Positions 33,121-43,392 of a stretch of DNA of 64,000 bases are shown here, one piece after another. The stretch spans positions 63,988,932 through 64,052,931 of the forward strand of contig OZ020270.1 in the NCBI GenBank assembly GCA_963971225.1. The letters run 5' to 3'. This DNA is from Melieria omissa (taxonomy: Eukaryota > Arthropoda > Insecta > Diptera > Ulidiidae). A program made the position numbers and the translations under genes. Numbering within the stretch: the stretch's first letter is position 1; the number at the start of each line of letters is the position of its first letter. The notes under the pieces are model-generated. The model was not told the DNA's origin and searched no databases. It worked only from the letters and a program-made list of their open reading frames with translations.

Positions 33121-33868
33121 CATATGTTAATATTTTTCTTCTCATCCGTTTTATAAAGACAACTTTCATTTTTTGAGCTAAGTTGGTAAGCAGAAACATA
33201 AAATGGACTGTTCTAAAGAGATTTTAGGTTCACATGTGGAAGGGGGAAAAGGGATGAATGGGGTTTCAGCCCCTACAAAGTGGGCGAATTTGTTGCTTTT
33301 TTAAAAGAAATGCCATAAATTCTTTTTCAAATATATTCTCATCAACTTTCGTATTTAAGACTTTTAGGTAATACTACATCACATATCCAAATTTGAACGA
33401 GATCGGTCAACTATATCATATAGCTGCCATAGAAACGATCGCTCGAAAATGTGTTGCATTGCGATTTGTACAAACGGGCTAAATTGCTAACAATTGGTGC
33501 ACCAATTGTTAGCAATTTTTGTACCAATCGCATTTTTGAGCGATCGTTTCTATGGCAGCTATATGATATAGTTGACCGATCTAGTTCAAATTTGGATATG
33601 TAATGTAGTATTACCTAACAGTATTAAATACGAAATTTGATGAAAATATATTTGAAAATGCACTTTTATGGCATTTCTTTAAAAAAAGCAACAAATTCGC
33701 CCACATTGTAGGGGCTGAAACTCCATTCATCCCTTTTCCCCCTTCCACACGTGAACCTAAAATCTCTTTAGCACAGTCCATTTTATGTTTTTGCTTACCA
33801 ACTTAGCTCAAAAAATGAAAGTTGTCTTTATAAAACGGATGAGAAGAAAAATATTAACATATGTTAAT
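33121..33868. repeat. Long near-perfect palindrome (~750 bp)
   Basis: Two ~370-bp arms meet at GGTGCACC near 33505. Each arm carries AACATATGTTAATATTT at its outer end, a GGGGTTTCAGCCCC-like block, the phrase ATCACATATCC and TATAGCTGCCATAG. One arm alone matches 25737-26064. The transcript would form a long hairpin. Confidence 0.85.
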
Positions 33869-34357
33869 AGTGACGGTTTCCGTATATAAAAATTGGTGAC
33901 AGTGTGAAGGTTAATGGAATTTTCTTTCTTATTTTCTTCTCTCTCTCTCTCTTCTGCTCTCCTTAATTTCACTATTCATCTTTACTCTTTTCCGCTTCTC
34001 ATTTTTGTTACAACATTATTATTTTATTATATTATACCATTATACCATTTATATGTTATACCAGGCGTCGTGCGCTTAATAAAAAGACTTAGTCTTACAA
34101 GTGCCTTGAAAGTAAATAAATAAATAAATAAAAAAAATAAATAAATAAAAAAAATCCTTTACTGAGACGCATAATTTGCTGAAACAAGTTTATGGCGATA
34201 ATTGTCTATCCCGTTCCAGGTCGTGAAGACATTCAGGACGACGAGCATCCAGGTCCTTCGAATACCGTTGTTACTCAAAGTAACATTGAAAAAGTGCGTG
34301 AATTTATAAAAAATGAGCCAACATCTTCGTTGCGATACATGGAAATGGAATTGAATA

Positions 34358-35303
34358 CCTTCTGACCGAAAAGTTTCCGGAAATTTTAAATAAAACGCAA
34401 AATTCTTAATCTTCATCAATATTTATTTTATCTCCTTCAAAATATGCTCCATTAGAAGCGATACACATATGCCAACGTTTCTTCCAATCATCAAAACATT
34501 TTTTATAGGCGCTTTCCGGTATGGCTTTGAGTTCCCTCTGCGAATTCTGTTTTACGTCTTCTATGGATTCAAAACGCGTTCCTCTGAGTGGTAATTTGAG
34601 TTTGGGAAACAGGAAAAAGTCACACGGTGCAAGATCAGGTGAATACGGTGGCTGTTCGATGGTATTTATTGAATGTTTGGCCTTAAAATCGTTGATAATG
34701 TTGGCTCGGTGCGAGGGAGCATTATCGTCATGAAAAATCCATGAATTATCCTTCCACAATTGAGGCCGTTTACGGCGGATATTTTCACGCAAACGTCTTA
34801 AAACAGTCAAATAATAGTCTTTACCGACTGTTTGTCCTTCAGGGACGAATTCATGATGCACCACACCACGAATATCGAAGAAAACAATCAGCATTACCTT
34901 GATTTTCGAGCGACTTTGGCGTGGTTTTTTCGGTTTCGGCTCGTCTTTTCCTCTCCATTCCGATGATTGTTGGCTTGTTTGCATGTCGTACTCGTAGACC
35001 CATGTCTCGTCACCAGTTATGATGCGTTCCATGAAAGTTGGATCGGAATTGGCACGATCAAGCACGTCCAAAGAGACCTGTTCACGGTACTCATTTTGAA
35101 GAAAATTCTCAACAAAATCGCAACGCACTACTGAGGTGAACTGGTTTCAACAGCTGCCGTAAACAAACTGTCTGACAGATCGCGCTCATTTTTGGCATAG
35201 TAATTAAGGACAGTGCTACCAACCTACAGAAACTTAAAATATCGAAAAATATACAGCGCGCGAATTTTAAATGAGATTTTCCGGAAACTTTTCGGTCACA
35301 ATG
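34358..35303 (-). mobile_element. Second mariner, nested in the first
   Basis: TA at 34356-34357 and 35304-35305. Ends share TGACCGAAAAGTTTCCGGAAA inverted, with two mismatches in the outer bases. At 946 bp it lacks the N-terminal third of the gene. Inserted in reverse orientation relative to the host mariner. Confidence 0.88.
34406..35128 (-). pseudogene. Mariner transposase catalytic domain (N-terminus missing)
   Basis: A clean 240-codon frame with all three catalytic Asp: TGDETWVYEYD (~38), HDDNAPSHRA (~154) and PYSPDLAPCDFFLFPKLK (~189), with 34 residues between the second and third, the D,D34D of mariner. It ends in KRWHMCIASNGAYFEGD and a short acidic tail. The DNA-binding helix-turn-helix region is deleted; upstream sequence to 35298 encodes unrelated residues. 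Recently active by its state of preservation. Confidence 0.9.
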
Positions 35304-35734
35304 TATGTCCAAAAATTCAATTCATCGCATTTGACCGATCATTTGAATGTACGGAAGGTGTGTGCACGTTTTGTTCCACACGCGTTTGTTGCATGATAAT
35401 GCCCCGTCTCATCGATCGAATTTGATCACGGATTTTTTGATCAAAAATTCCATTTTAACCATCAACCATTCACCATACTCGCCGGATTTGGCTCCGTGCG
35501 ACTTTTACTTCTTGCCTATGAAAGGAAAACGTTATGCCGAAGTAGAGGCCATCCAAAGAGCGACGACCGACATACTAAAGTCGGATAAAAATGATCTCAA
35601 AAACTCATTCGATATGTTAATTGATTGTGGAAAACGTTGTATTGATGCGGAAGGAGACTATCTTTAATTAAATAAATGAGTTTTTCCGGAATATTAAGTT
35701 TTTGTCCGTTTCCATGGGACACACCGTGTATATA

Positions 35735-36310
35735 AAATTCTCGTGTCACAATGTTAGTTACCATACTCCTCCGAAACGGCTTGACCGATTTTTATGAAAT
35801 TGTATATGCATATTCAGTAAGTCTGAGAATCGGCTACTATCTATTTTTCAGAGGGCGTGGCACCACCCATACGAGCCAGATATTAATAATGGAATATGTT
35901 CCAAATCGTAAGTTGTACAACATTGAAATTTAGTACCCCGTCGTCCCATAGATGAGTCATTCTAATGATAAGATTTGATGGGCGTTGGACAAGGGGCGTG
36001 GCACATTTTTTCTGACCCAAATATTTTGCTGAATTATAAGTCGCTCAGCAATGAAACTTAGTACGAACCTACCATTTTCTCTTTCGACAGAGGACATTGA
36101 ATAAGGGGCAGGTATTGAATAAGAGATCATGGCACCGCCCATATAATTTAAATCCGGTTCAAGAGCAGTCCATTTCTTTACTGAAACTTAGCAGCAACAT
36201 TGCTTATTTGTGGGCCTCGATTGCGTTAATCTGTAGCTCCTCCTCTTCGTTTAGTTGGTTTTCTTCGTGAATTTGCATCGCCATAGATTCGCGATGTGGA
36301 ATGGTCTCAA
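35735..36310 (-). repeat. Inverted copy of the 8868-type dispersed repeat
   Basis: Reverse-complement matches to 8890-9260: CGATTCGCGAATC-type phrase from 8935-8950, TTTCTTTACTGAAA, GGGGCGTGGCACA and CAAATATTTTGCTG. No coding capacity. Confidence 0.7.
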
Positions 36311-36619
36311 AATTCAGGACAGGAAAGACGCTAGTACTGTGTCGGCTGCCCCTACTATCTTGTTTCGTATGATAGCCACCGCCTGATAATGTCGGGAGCT
36401 GCCCTCGTATCCTTCAACAATTTTGGGAACAAATGCAGTAATTTAAAAATAACAACGGAAAATTGGACCATATAAAGCTTATTTTTGTGAATCTAACAAA
36501 CTAAAAATGTTGCCTGGGAAACGCCTACAAAAGGCGTGGCTCGGGGTCAAAGGTCAAAGTTTTTATCATTTATTATTATTATTAATTATTTTCATTATAT
36601 GGAGGGTGGTAGTAAACTG
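36311..36619. other. Unassigned stretch
   Basis: No ORF or terminal repeats recognised. Contains an ATT-rich microsatellite near 36570-36590. Confidence 0.3.
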
Positions 36620-36990
36620 CAGTTTTTCTGTATTCAAATACCTTTTGTGGGGCCGGCCTTCGGCCGGGCTTCAAATAAATAACCCTCATAGAAGTAACTA
36701 GGGCATCAGGAATAAATAAAGTGTTTACAGTATTTTTGTATTCGAAACCTTGATGCGCGGTCGGTCGTTCCTAAGCAATAACTCTTATAATGGTAACTTC
36801 GGCTTCGCGGCCAAAAGTATTCCAGCGTTCAAATACCTTTTGTGTGGCCGGCCTTCGGCCAAGCTTAAAAGAAATAACCTCATGGGAGTAACTAGGGCAT
36901 CGGGATCAGTAAAGTGCTTACAATATTTTGCATTCAAATCTTATGATTGTATGTATAAGATCGCGCCTAAGCAATAACTTAGGAAATATG
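36620..36990 (+). repeat. Two-unit tandem repeat (~195 bp)
   Basis: Both units contain TTCAAATACCTTTTGTG, a palindromic GGCCGGCCTTCGGCC block, GTAACTAGGGCATC and CCTAAGCAATAACT. The units start near 36630 and 36827. No coding potential. Confidence 0.75.
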
Positions 36991-37524
36991 ATATTTTAAG
37001 ACTTTTAGGTAATACTATCATACATCACATATCCAAATTTGAACGAGATCGGCCAACTATATAATATAGCTGCCATAGGAACGATCGATCAGAAATGTGT
37101 CGCATAGAAAACTTTTTTTAACAAATTTGGTGCATTAAAATTGCAATATAATTTATAGAAGTGCTAAACTTGCAACGAGTGTTTATATTTGAAAACTCAA
37201 CGGATCATGCTTTGATTTGCCGATATGATATTCTATCTAACTATGATTTCGTATTTGCCACGGCAATTTCAAACAGCGATGCTAGAAATTTAGGTTTTTG
37301 AAACTGCTGGAACGCATGGGTCAACAATTTTCTTAGTTGCAGTGAAAATTACGAATAGAAAAAGAATTCAGAATTTTAAGTGCACACACCCTAAACTGAT
37401 GGGGCCTATGGTTTTTTTTGCAGATGAAGACGATTGTCAGTATTCCAAAGTTAAAGTTTCTTGACTTATGCCTTACCAGGTAGCAAAAATAAAAACCAAC
37501 ACCAAGAAAGCGTTGCATTTAGTG
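36990..37524. repeat. Second copy of the 530-bp repeat at 25976-26510
   Basis: Same orientation and nearly the same sequence as 25976-26510, with a 3-4 base insertion near 37016. It lacks the ~240-bp AACATATG end present in the first copy. Confidence 0.85.
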
Positions 37525-37757
37525 CTGTATTTACTTGCGGTGACCGACGGAAATTAAAGGCGGCGGAATTTTGGGGGTATTGCAGCGGGGAGTTTATTTT
37601 GGTGCTTGTGCACGCTTTGAATAGTTCTTAATAACTAAATTTATAAATTTAGGCTTAGAGCTAAGGGAGTCGGAAAAGAGGAGAACAATTCATTTTTGGA
37701 AAGGAGAACAGTGGGTAAAGGATAGAGAAGATAGAATGTGCGTGTGGATGTATGCGT

Positions 37758-40700
37758 TGTACTGGGCTGCATATAAAGACTCAGATACATAAAAAAGGGC
37801 CGCGTATTAATGCGACGCACTGCACTAATCGCTAGCGCTAATCAGCCCAGCGCTAATCAGCCTAGCGCTAATCAAACTAGACTTGTTCAGCAGTGATCGA
37901 GTGAGCGCTAGCTAGTGCTCGTATTCACACTCGGCAGCCAACATGGTTGTTGTTGTTGTCATGCTGAGCCACCCACGCTGGCGAACGTGAGCGCAGAACT
38001 TTCGCGCTTCACTTGCGCATTCTCTTTTGCGGTGCGTTCGTACTGCGCTAGCGCGGCGCTCTTAAATCGAATCTGCGTATCCAGCAGATAGTGGGGTGTG
38101 GCGGTGGTAGTGCACTTCGGCCGCGCTGCACTTTATGACCTTGCGCGAAGTGTTGGTAGGATGCATTTCGGCTGCCGGCACTTGCTATTCCAAGCATGTT
38201 GTTGTTGTGTCGTGCAGCTGGTGAAGTCTTTGCCGTTCTGGCTGCTGCATTCCACCAACCACGTAAAGGTCACCCCATGCACCAAATTTTGTCGCATTTC
38301 TGCAAAGAAGTGGGGTGATCTGCTGGAATTTGGAAGATCAGGCGATTATGCGCTGTTGCGGCAAAATTTGCCTTTATAAGCGGCCGCCGGAGTAAGATCG
38401 GGGAAGTCGTTGGGCAGTCGTTAAAGAGGAGTCGTTACGCATAACTCGGTTGATGAGTCGGGAAGTCGTTGGGCAGTCGTTAAAGAGGAGTCGTTACGCA
38501 TAACTCGGTTGATGAGTCGGGAAGTCGTTGGCAAGTCGTTGATAAGTCGATGAGGAGGAATAAGCCGCAGGAGTTTGGTGCGGAGAGTCGGTCAGCGCGT
38601 GATAGTGGCGGTTCGACTGTGGCCTTTGAAGTTGGCTTGTGAAACGTGCGCGCGGTCCAATGGTGGCATAGACTTTGTGTAACAGGGAAAAAGTGGTAAA
38701 GTGCGTGGACCTAGTGGCTAAGACCATGGCCTAATTGTGAACAAATAATTATCTACTGCCAAGTGCGTGTGAACGTTTTGTTGATTTAAAAAAAAAAAAA
38801 AAAAAACGCGCAAGGCAAACTTTTTAAAACAAATGTGGTTCCTGTACTAAAACTATTTTGAAGTACGGCACTAAAAATTTAAAATGCCAAAACCAGCCAA
38901 AAATTCCGCCTTTGTTCAGACCGCAAAAATGACAATGTTTAAAAAGGGGAAAAACTACTACTAATCGTGTGCTAAAAACTAAATAATTGTGCTATCTATA
39001 CCTGAATAAAGGTACGCCAAATTACTACTTTAAAGTATGCAGAAGGAGAAAAACAAAATAAACTATGTGTGAAAAGTCGAAACGAAATTGAGTGCTTAAA
39101 AGGAATATTGCTGCTGGCCGGAAATACTGCCGAGAATGCCGAGAATGAGGGTTACCAGTCATCGTTGGAGTCTCTAGAAGCTGCGAGAATCATACCAGGA
39201 TGTTCAAGGAGCGTTCAAAGTTGTTGAATTTTTTTTTAATATAAAAACTAATTAAAATTTTTTAAAATATGTGCGTCATATTTCTTCTTTTCCTACATCT
39301 ATTTGGGGAATAAAAATGGGGAAAAGGTATTAATAATCTTATCAATAAAAAAAAAAAATATTAATATAAAATTTGGGTTATCTAGTTAAAACAAACAAAA
39401 AAATATGGAAATTATTGCTAAAATAGTATTTTGTTTGTTAATATTTTATTCTTAAGTTTTTTTGCTAGTTAAAAATTAAAACTATAAAAGGCTAGCTAGA
39501 AAAAAAGGAATTTTCTTTCCAATATGAAATTACGCCAATCAAAAAAATAATTTTGTTTTCAAAAGACTAACAAAATATACCAGGATTTTAAACGCGGAAG
39601 AATAAATACAAGAAAGTAAAATTAGGTAAAAGTGAAGAAAAAAATAATAATGATAATAATCTAAATAAAATTGGTTACATCGGGGAAAAGAAAACCGCAC
39701 TTACACCTATGACTAATTTTCTTTCCACAAAACCCTATCTAGCACAACAAGTTCCAGGAAACCGCGCATCATGTCGCTGGGCCCAACGCATCGATGGAGC
39801 GAGTAAAACCGTGAGTGAACCAATAAAGCTTTAATATATTTTTATTTATATATATGGGTTTTCGTGCGGTTATTTGAAAAAAAAAGAAAGAAAAGAAACG
39901 GAAAGGGGATAATGTCTAAGAAAAAAATAAAAATAAAATTTGCGAAAAATTCTGAAAATTAGTTAAAATAAGAAAAAGAAATTTTGAGAAATAAAATGAA
40001 TTTTTTAAGTATGATTAGAAAATTTATTAAATTGTAAGGAAAAAGTTGAGACAGAAGAAGTACAGTTTTATTCGATTTTGAAATTAATTTTTTTTTGTCG
40101 CTGAAATTTTGGTAATTCTTTTTATTTTTTTAATTATGTTTTAAATATATTAAAAGTTTTAAAAAAAGAAATGTTATGTTCTAAACAACAGTGAAATAAT
40201 TTCTTTATCTTTTAGTTGTTGCTATTTTTTTTATATAAATTTAACAACTTAACTATGCCTAAATTTACAAATATTATTTGATTATGGAAAAAATAGTTTG
40301 GAAATTAGATTAAGAATTTCGAATTGTATTAGATTAAGATTATGGAATAAAAATTGTTATAATGATTGTTTAAGAAAAGAAAATGTTGGGTCTGTCACTG
40401 AAGTGGGGTAAGGAGGGTTAATTTTCCATTGGGTTTCCAAGTTCCATCATAGGAAACAAAGGTAGGGCGGGTTTAGAGCATCCCATTCAATGAGGCGATG
40501 CTGAGGAATCGGAACAACAGCAGCAATGGTACTTGCTACCATGTCCGTCCGCTATGTCAGGAGTTAAAGCGTGTGCATAAAAATAATTGTATGTTAGTGT
40601 ATGTGTGTATGTATCTTTTGTTATGATTTTCCGGTTGTAGGCTGCTAGGTCGTCGTTGCGGTGTTTGCTGATGTAGATCCAAATGGCTGTAGGTGAGGCG

Positions 40701-41001
40701 GTATGGCTACGGAGCGGACTTGTTGGAGTGGAACCCACGCCAGCTGAAGCTACGGGATAACCAAAGCCAGATGCACGCGTCCAACAAAACCGCTGGCCCC
40801 GTAGTCATACTCGTGCTCACCGATCGAATGTAGGGTGCCGGCATACATGCAACAGGAGGACGACTAGCGGTGACCTGCCACAAGAACTGAGGAGGTGCAG
40901 CGGCAGCAGAAACAAAAGGTCGGAACCCAACACCTATGTACCTAGGACCGAACTTAGCGCTCAACGTGAAGCCAGATGTACATACCGATCTGCATATAAC
41001 A
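37758..41001 (+). repeat. Left giant LTR
   Basis: Begins TGTACTGGGCTGCATATAAAG and ends CATATAACA. A TATA-like CATATAAAG lies near the start. It contains GCGCTAATCAG repeats (37830-37880), two full 59-bp direct repeats, long A-rich stretches and an AATAAAGCTTT near 39820. Short ORFs (e.g. 38098-38379) have no family resemblance. Confidence 0.88.
38401..38535 (+). repeat. 59-bp tandem repeats in the LTR
   Basis: Units at 38401 and 38460, with a partial third from 38519. Each has GGGAAGTCGTT, GTCGTTAAAGAGGAG and ACTCGGTTGATGAGTC. The same array occurs in the right LTR from 47371. Function unknown. Confidence 0.85.
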
Positions 41002-41006
41002 AAAAG

Positions 41007-41098
41007 TGGCGCCGACGTGTGGTCGCTACCAACGAGGGGCATGCCGTATGATCGACCGCACACATGCATATAACAGAAAATGGCGCCCAACGTGGGGC
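41007..41098 (+). promoter_or_regulatory. Primer-binding site for tRNA-Lys(1,2), plus an upstream degenerate copy
   Basis: TGGCGCCCAACGTGGGGC at 41081-41098 is the 18-base sequence complementary to the 3' end of tRNA-Lys(1,2), as used by several retroviruses. A weaker version (TGGCGCC, then ACGTG) lies at 41007-41024, five bases after the LTR end. Both sit in a ~75-bp repeated context preceded by CATATAACA. Which one primes is not decidable from sequence, but the exact match is the downstream one. Confidence 0.8.
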
Positions 41099-41841
41099 CG
41101 CTACGTAAGTGGGGCCGAATTTTACCATAGGGTAATTGTCCGTCGGTCCGTTTGGCTTTTTGAAGCATTGCGTTTGTTAGGCATGCTTGGATTTTTGAGG
41201 TTTTGGTTGAATACTAGAACCTCTTACCACTGCCTACGAACGTTGAATCGCTTCGAAAAGAATTTTTTTTTGCAATCGGATGTTTTTCTTTATTAGCTTC
41301 ATGCTTTGGATTCTTAGCACAGCTTCAACTAAATGTTGGTTGAGCTAACCGGCACGAATGCTGAGGGGAAAACCGATATGCTTGAGGTTATATGTTTTCT
41401 TCATTTTTATAAAATGTTCTGAATTTTCGTTTTCGCGATAGCTTTGCAGTGCGGATTTTTTTTAAGCCCGTGGTAGTAGCTTATAACCTCATTGCAAATG
41501 CATTTGATCGTTGAAGCGAGCTGTTAGTTGTTTCATTTTCCTCCGGGAAATCTCCTTACACCCTTCATACAGACCAAACTAGAAAGTTATATCGTTTGAT
41601 TGATTTTTTTTGGTGTTTTTTTTTGCAACTGATGATTTTGTTTAATCTTATCTTATCTTGTTGGTACATTTTGAGAGTTTGTTGGTACAAAAATTATATC
41701 TTTAATTCTTTTGCGGTTTGATTTTTTTTTGGTTGGTTTTGCGAATTTTTGGCCGGTGCTATAATTTTTTTTTGGTGGATGAATTTTTGGATTTGAATTT
41801 TTTTTAGTTTTTGTTGGTACAACACATTTGTTTGAATAAAG
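41099..41841 (+). other. 5' leader of the giant-LTR element
   Basis: Non-coding stretch between PBS and gag, with several T-runs. A GTAAGT at 41104-41109 could be a splice donor. Packaging signals would be expected here but none can be recognised. Confidence 0.45.
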
Positions 41842-43392
41842 ATGTCGCTGAGACACAGTACTGACAATTTGACTATGCAATCGGTTTGCACATTATGCCG
41901 TGCGATTTTTATTGAAGGCAGTGATGTATTACGGACGGCGTGTAGCCATACTTTCCACAGATCGCGTCTCTTAAACTACCTGAAGCGTAATTCTTCATGT
42001 CCACAATGTCGAGTTGCGTGTAGCAGTCGAGAATTTGTGAAAGCTTCAGCCAAGTCTACTGGTATGCAAACGCGATCGCAAGCAAATCCGTCAGAGGAAG
42101 CGGAAGACCCTCGTCCATCCACATCGCAAGCAGCAGCAGCAGCAGCGCAGATGTCTGGCACGCCAACTCGAACCAGTAATGCGGTTGCCGATGCAGCAGC
42201 CAATGGGGCAAGTGACCTTTCAGACGAAAGCCGAATCAGAAGTGTGGTGGGAGCTATTGTGTCAGCTAGGCAAGCCACAATTCTGGATGGATTGGAAACA
42301 CGAGTGACACAGCTGATTGAAGGAAAGCTAGAGGCTAGCTTGAGTAATGTGTTGAGCAGGTTGAATTTGCAAGGTGCACAACGTGAGCACAACCAATTTT
42401 CAGCTCACAATTCAACACCAACATTTCCGCAAGAGTCGCCGTATGCACACAACAACAACAACAACCGTGATGGTCAGGTTCCGGTTCCGTTTCGCGTCAG
42501 TGACGGATCGACCGTCACCAATTCAGGCAAAATTGCGCATCTTATCTCGAGTTGGGATATCAAGTTTGATGGTGGTCCTAAATTGTCAGTAGATAATTTT
42601 ATCTTTAGGATTGAATTGCAGGTTATAGATACCCTAGGTGGGGATTTTAGTTTATTGTGCGAGCACGTACAAAGTTTGTTTGTTAACGAGGCCAAGGATT
42701 GGTATTGGAGATACCGGCGTTCAGTAGACAGGATCGAATGGTCGTCGTTATGTCAAGCTCTGCGTACTCATTTTGGGGAGCACAAGACAGATACAGATAT
42801 CAAAGAGGCCATGCGCAGCCGACGCCAAGGCACCGCTGAATCATTCGATGAGTATCGAAACGCAGTTCTGCGAATATCTGAAAACCTTAATTCACCGATG
42901 TCTGAATCTGAGCTTGTGGAAATTTTGCAAAGAGGCTTACGACCGCGTATTCGACAGCAGTTGCTGTACGTCAATATTAACTCAATGGCTGAGTTGCGTC
43001 GACTTTGCCTAAAAGGCGAAAGTCTGCAAAACGAAATTGCAAAGGCGAGCGTTCCACATTCTTTACCAAATCCGCGAGGTAATTTTCCGCGTCGCCAAGT
43101 AAACGAAGTTGATCTTGATAACGAATTAGATATAGCAGATTTAGATGACAATGAAGTCAAAATGGAGGTAGAAGAAGTAACTAGACGTAGTATTTTAAAA
43201 TTAGTTTGTTGGAATTGCCGCAAGGACGGTCACAGATATTTTGATTGTTTAGAAGCTCGTTCGATATTTTGTTATGGATGTGGTGCGGTAGGCGAATACA
43301 AACCAAATTGTAAGAAATGCAATTCGGGAAACGCGAAAGCGAGCGGGGATCGGTATGCGAGTCCTCGCTACGACGTAAATCAACGGAAATAA
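41842..43392 (+). CDS. gag: Gag with N-terminal RING-H2-like finger and C-terminal zinc knuckles
   Basis: Structural protein of the element, 516 codons, intact. Residues 16-56 form a RING-H2-like finger: C16-x2-C19, C34-x-H36-x2-H39, then C53-x2-C56. The usual sixth ligand is Arg42 (CGT at 41965-41967), so seven of eight ligands are present. A Ser/Ala-rich linker (~75-140) follows, then a short Asn run (~205) and the retrotransposon Gag core, with DIKFDGG (~237), VNEAKDWYWRYRR (~282), LRTHFGEH and SFDEYRNAVLRI. The C-terminus has one good CCHC knuckle, CWNCRKDGHRYFDC, and a second with Glu in place of His (CYGCGAVGEYKPNC). Pol overlaps its end in the -1 frame. RING domains are typical of ubiquitin ligases; ligase activity here is inference and the missing ligand weakens it. 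Confidence 0.9.
   Translation: MSLRHSTDNLTMQSVCTLCRAIFIEGSDVLRTACSHTFHRSRLLNYLKRNSSCPQCRVACSSREFVKASAKSTGMQTRSQANPSEEAEDPRPSTSQAAAAAAQMSGTPTRTSNAVADAAANGASDLSDESRIRSVVGAIVSARQATILDGLETRVTQLIEGKLEASLSNVLSRLNLQGAQREHNQFSAHNSTPTFPQESPYAHNNNNNRDGQVPVPFRVSDGSTVTNSGKIAHLISSWDIKFDGGPKLSVDNFIFRIELQVIDTLGGDFSLLCEHVQSLFVNEAKDWYWRYRRSVDRIEWSSLCQALRTHFGEHKTDTDIKEAMRSRRQGTAESFDEYRNAVLRISENLNSPMSESELVEILQRGLRPRIRQQLLYVNINSMAELRRLCLKGESLQNEIAKASVPHSLPNPRGNFPRRQVNEVDLDNELDIADLDDNEVKMEVEEVTRRSILKLVCWNCRKDGHRYFDCLEARSIFCYGCGAVGEYKPNCKKCNSGNAKASGDRYASPRYDVNQRK

Larger units (their letters stand above)
32387..33910. mobile_element. piggyBac-like non-autonomous element (TTAA target)
   Basis: Flanked by TTAA at 32383-32386 and 33911-33914. 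Inverted ends read CCTTCACACTGTCAC. It interrupts the LINE just after its ORF. It contains a second TTAA element and a long palindrome. TTAA targets and CC-starting ends fit piggyBac; no transposase is present. Confidence 0.78.
31146..34151 (+). mobile_element. 5'-truncated jockey-like LINE carrying a nested piggyBac-like element
   Basis: Flanked by AAATC at 31141-31145 and 34152-34156, where the mariner reading resumes. The RT frame runs 31146-32350; the 3' UTR and an AAATAAATAAATA-type tail lie at 33911-34151. The middle, 32387-33910, is a later TTAA insertion. Confidence 0.85.
30455..35730 (+). pseudogene. Mariner transposase gene split by three nested insertions
   Basis: Four ordered pieces of one mariner gene remain. 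The first is 30613-30629 (start, MNFEQ). The second is 31110-31145 (RANIKFCFKVGKS). The third is 34155-34357 (FTETHNLLKQVYGDNCLSRS, then in a shifted frame EDIQDDEHPGPS and KVREFIKNEPTSSLRYM). The fourth is 35306-35670 (HLTDHLNVRKVCARFVPH, HDNAPSHRSNLITDF, YSPDLAPCDFYFLP, final EGDYL and stop). The gaps are a solo LTR, a LINE and a second mariner, each with its TSD. The right end near 35724 is followed by TA. Long dead; useful as a relative clock. Confidence 0.82.

Noticed and set aside
36645..36671. GGCCGGCCTTCGGCC hairpin as a terminator
   Set aside because: It occurs in a eukaryotic tandem repeat with no gene nearby, and the hairpin is a by-product of the repeat sequence.
38098..38379. 93-codon ORF in both giant LTRs
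   Set aside because: It is duplicated only because the LTR is duplicated. Composition is Cys/Leu-rich with no family motif and there is no sign of selection.
40707..41168. Minus-strand ORF over the LTR end and PBS (also at 54306-54827)
   Set aside because: It overlaps LTR and PBS sequence, differs between copies and has no recognised domain.
42421..42470. Asn-repeat in gag as a separate prion-like gene
   Set aside because: A short AAC run within the Gag linker; not a separate feature.
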